A stretch of DNA of 6,202 nucleotides. Source: Candidatus Methanophaga sp. GoMg3.2. Its GTDB lineage: Archaea > Halobacteriota > Syntropharchaeia > Alkanophagales > Methanospirareceae. A model generated the notes under the pieces. It saw nothing but the letters and a program-made list of their open reading frames with translations. It did no database searches and had not been told where the DNA came from. The DNA lies in contig QBUN01000279.1 in the NCBI GenBank assembly GCA_013180565.1, positions 1 through 6,202 of the forward strand, given 5' to 3'. Shown here piece after piece: positions 5,365 through 6,202 of this stretch. The position numbers and the translations under genes are program-made. Position 1 is the stretch's first letter. Every line of letters starts with the position of its first letter.

Positions 5365-5603
5365 AAGTAGGAAAGTGCCCAATCTGTGGTGGGGATACAA
5401 AAGAGGACATTGTAGAGGTGCAGGAAATTATTGAAGGTGAGGCATATATTATAAGCGGTGTGAATGCAGAGGTTTGTGTTCAGTGTGGTGAGCGAATGTA
5501 TTCATTAGGGGAGATGAGAAGGATTGAGAAAGTAAGGGAGAAGATAAAAAATAGAATGATAGAACCGAAGGAAGTGAGAAGAATAGCGGTGGTGTCTTTG
5601 TAG
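5361..5603 (+). CDS. YgiT-type zinc-finger protein, probable antitoxin
   Basis: This 80-residue protein has two CxxC pairs that should bind one zinc: CPIC at 6-9 and CVQC at 39-42, separated by a beta-rich segment. A helical tail follows, EMRRIEKVREKIKNRM at 51-66, and a final strand, RRIAVVSL. This is the layout of YgiT/MqsA N-terminal-type antitoxin proteins, usually 70-85 residues long and encoded next to a DUF4258 or MqsR-like toxin. It overlaps the upstream gene by ATGA and has its own strong ribosome site. Like other antitoxins it may bind the partner and repress the operon, but no separate DNA-binding helix-turn-helix is encoded here. The gene looks intact. The codons straight after its TAG, in the same frame, belong to a RelE-like remnant. 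Confidence 0.85.
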   Translation: MKVGKCPICGGDTKEDIVEVQEIIEGEAYIISGVNAEVCVQCGERMYSLGEMRRIEKVREKIKNRMIEPKEVRRIAVVSL

Positions 5604-5681
5604 TTAAGAGTACGAGTTGGAGATTACAGGATACTCTATGAAGTGGATTATAGGAAGAATTTGAGGGGGATATTAAATTGA
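5604..5681 (+). pseudogene. C-terminal remnant of a RelE/ParE-type toxin gene
   Basis: Directly after the YgiT stop and in the same frame, 25 codons encode LRVRVGDYRILYEVD and then YRKNLRGILN before TGA 5679-5681. The LRVRVGDYRIxYEVD block is the conserved C-terminal strand pair of RelE/ParE toxins. The last part, normally VxRIxHRxxVY, is degenerate. No RelE N-terminus occurs upstream in the window. It therefore looks like the surviving tail of a toxin gene whose 5' part was lost or replaced at the junction near 5604. Confidence 0.65.
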
Positions 5682-5719
5682 CGAGCACGAAAATTTTATG
5701 CTTGTGATAACATTATATC

Positions 5720-5771
5720 TAACGAAACCAAGAAGATATTTGAAGAGGCAGAAATGATAAAATATTGGATA
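5720..5771 (+). repeat. Imperfect direct repeat, right copy
   Basis: This 52-base partner of 4783-4835 lies in the same orientation, with its start 937 bases downstream. It lies 38 bases after the end of the RelE remnant. Divergence of about 15 percent plus one gap suggests an old duplication. Confidence 0.65.
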
Positions 5772-5798
5772 TTACGGTGGCTTTGGTCTTAAATAAAC

Positions 5799-5808
5799 AT
5801 ATATATAC
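5799..5808 (+). promoter_or_regulatory. TATA-like box of the acylphosphatase-like gene
   Basis: catatatata is centred about 45 bases before the ATG at 5849, predicting a leader of roughly 20 bases. The leader has no strong Shine-Dalgarno; gtaagaagag is the nearest purine-rich stretch. Confidence 0.4.
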
Positions 5809-5848
5809 CCTACACCCCTACTTAAATAAGACGTAAGAAGAGAACAAA

Positions 5849-6202
5849 ATGCAAATCAGAGTAAAGATCATAGTAAAAGGCGAAATTCAAAGAGTGGGAT
5901 ACCGAGATGCAGTAGAAAAGATAGCACGTAAATTGGACATAAACGGATTTGTAGAGAATCTAAAACCTTACGATGTGAGAATAGTCTGTGAAGGGGAAGA
6001 GGGGAACATCAAGCGATTTTTAGGAGCGTTAAAGATAGAAGGCGACCCGTTTATCAGCGTTAGCGATATAGCAGTGGAGTATGAGAAGCCTACAGGCGAG
6101 TTCCCGTATTTCGAGATAAAACGAGGCAGCACAGAAGAAGAGACTGGGGAGAGATTGGACCTTGCTGCGCTACATTTAAAGAATCTTACGAGTGCCGTTT
6201 CC
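5849..6202 (+). CDS. Acylphosphatase-domain protein (3' end outside window)
   Basis: The 118 codons seen start with an acylphosphatase domain of about 90 residues. IVKGEIQRVGYRDAV at 8-22 is the phosphate-binding loop, with catalytic Arg19 (family GxVQGVxFR). GFVEN at 33-37 supplies catalytic Asn37, and VRIVCEGEEGNIKRFLGAL at 43-61 is the usual strand and helix. The family hydrolyses acyl phosphates in the cytoplasm, and both catalytic residues are present. The loop Gly after Gln is Arg15 here. Single-domain enzymes end near 90-100 residues. This one continues past YFEIKRG with an acidic then helical segment (STEEETGERLDLAALHLKN) and has not stopped at the window edge, so it carries a C-terminal extension of unknown role. 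It has its own promoter and is probably unrelated to the cassette upstream. Confidence 0.85.
   Translation, partial: MQIRVKIIVKGEIQRVGYRDAVEKIARKLDINGFVENLKPYDVRIVCEGEEGNIKRFLGALKIEGDPFISVSDIAVEYEKPTGEFPYFEIKRGSTEEETGERLDLAALHLKNLTSAVS

Larger units (their letters stand above)
5682..5848 (+). other. Spacer holding repeat copy two and the acylphosphatase promoter
   Basis: No intact gene is visible. The stretch contains the right copy of the direct repeat (5720-5771) and a TATA-like box (5799-5808). Short frames such as NETKKIFEEAEMIKYWI near the repeat look protein-like but have no proper start or length. Confidence 0.5.

Noticed and set aside
5046..5688. Minus-strand frames opposite the DUF4258 and YgiT genes
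   Set aside because: They are antisense shadows of two genes with clear family motifs and coupled starts.
4783..5771. Insertion sequence or transposon defined by the flanking repeats
   Set aside because: The repeats are direct and too diverged for a recent target duplication. There is no transposase and no terminal inverted repeat.

Overview
The window most resembles a euryarchaeal chromosome segment. AT-rich TATA-like boxes lie about 20-40 bases ahead of several starts, Ile is often ATA and Arg mostly AGA/AGG, several genes have very short or no leaders, and the gene families are common in archaea. A methanogen or ANME-type relative would fit, but no taxonomic marker is present, so this is inference.

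Bases 1-3727 hold one edge of a cell-surface polysaccharide locus. It contains the 3' end of an unidentified gene (1-143), a GT4 glycosyltransferase (176-1291, +), a convergent GT2 rhamnosyltransferase-like enzyme (1284-2183, -), and an ABC-2 exporter pair: Wzm-like permease (2233-2997, +) and Wzt-like ATPase (2999-3727, +). The glycosyltransferases would build a glycan on a lipid carrier at the cytoplasmic face. The transporter would move it across the membrane.

Bases 3745-4305 (-) hold a HEPN/MNT toxin-antitoxin pair that is visibly decaying. The HEPN gene has lost its middle by a frame-shifting deletion. Its C-terminal codons survive in another frame and run into the MNT gene, whose presumed original ATG now reads ATA.

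Bases 4306-5058 hold no convincing intact gene. They contain a hairpin with a 49-codon ORF, a good-looking archaeal promoter with nothing intact behind it, a 63-codon open fragment, and one arm of a direct repeat of about 53 bases.

Bases 5059-5603 (+) encode an intact two-gene cassette with a 4-base ATGA overlap: a DUF4258 protein and a YgiT-type zinc-finger protein, probably a toxin-antitoxin module. Immediately after it lie the C-terminal codons of a RelE/ParE-type toxin (5604-5681) and the second repeat arm (5720-5771). The window closes with the 5' part of an acylphosphatase-like gene (5849-6202).

Overall, a surface-glycan export locus is followed by a small graveyard of toxin-antitoxin modules, one of which still looks functional. 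I see no clearly new system. The most informative features are the dissectable HEPN/MNT decay and the repeat-flanked cassette beside RelE debris.
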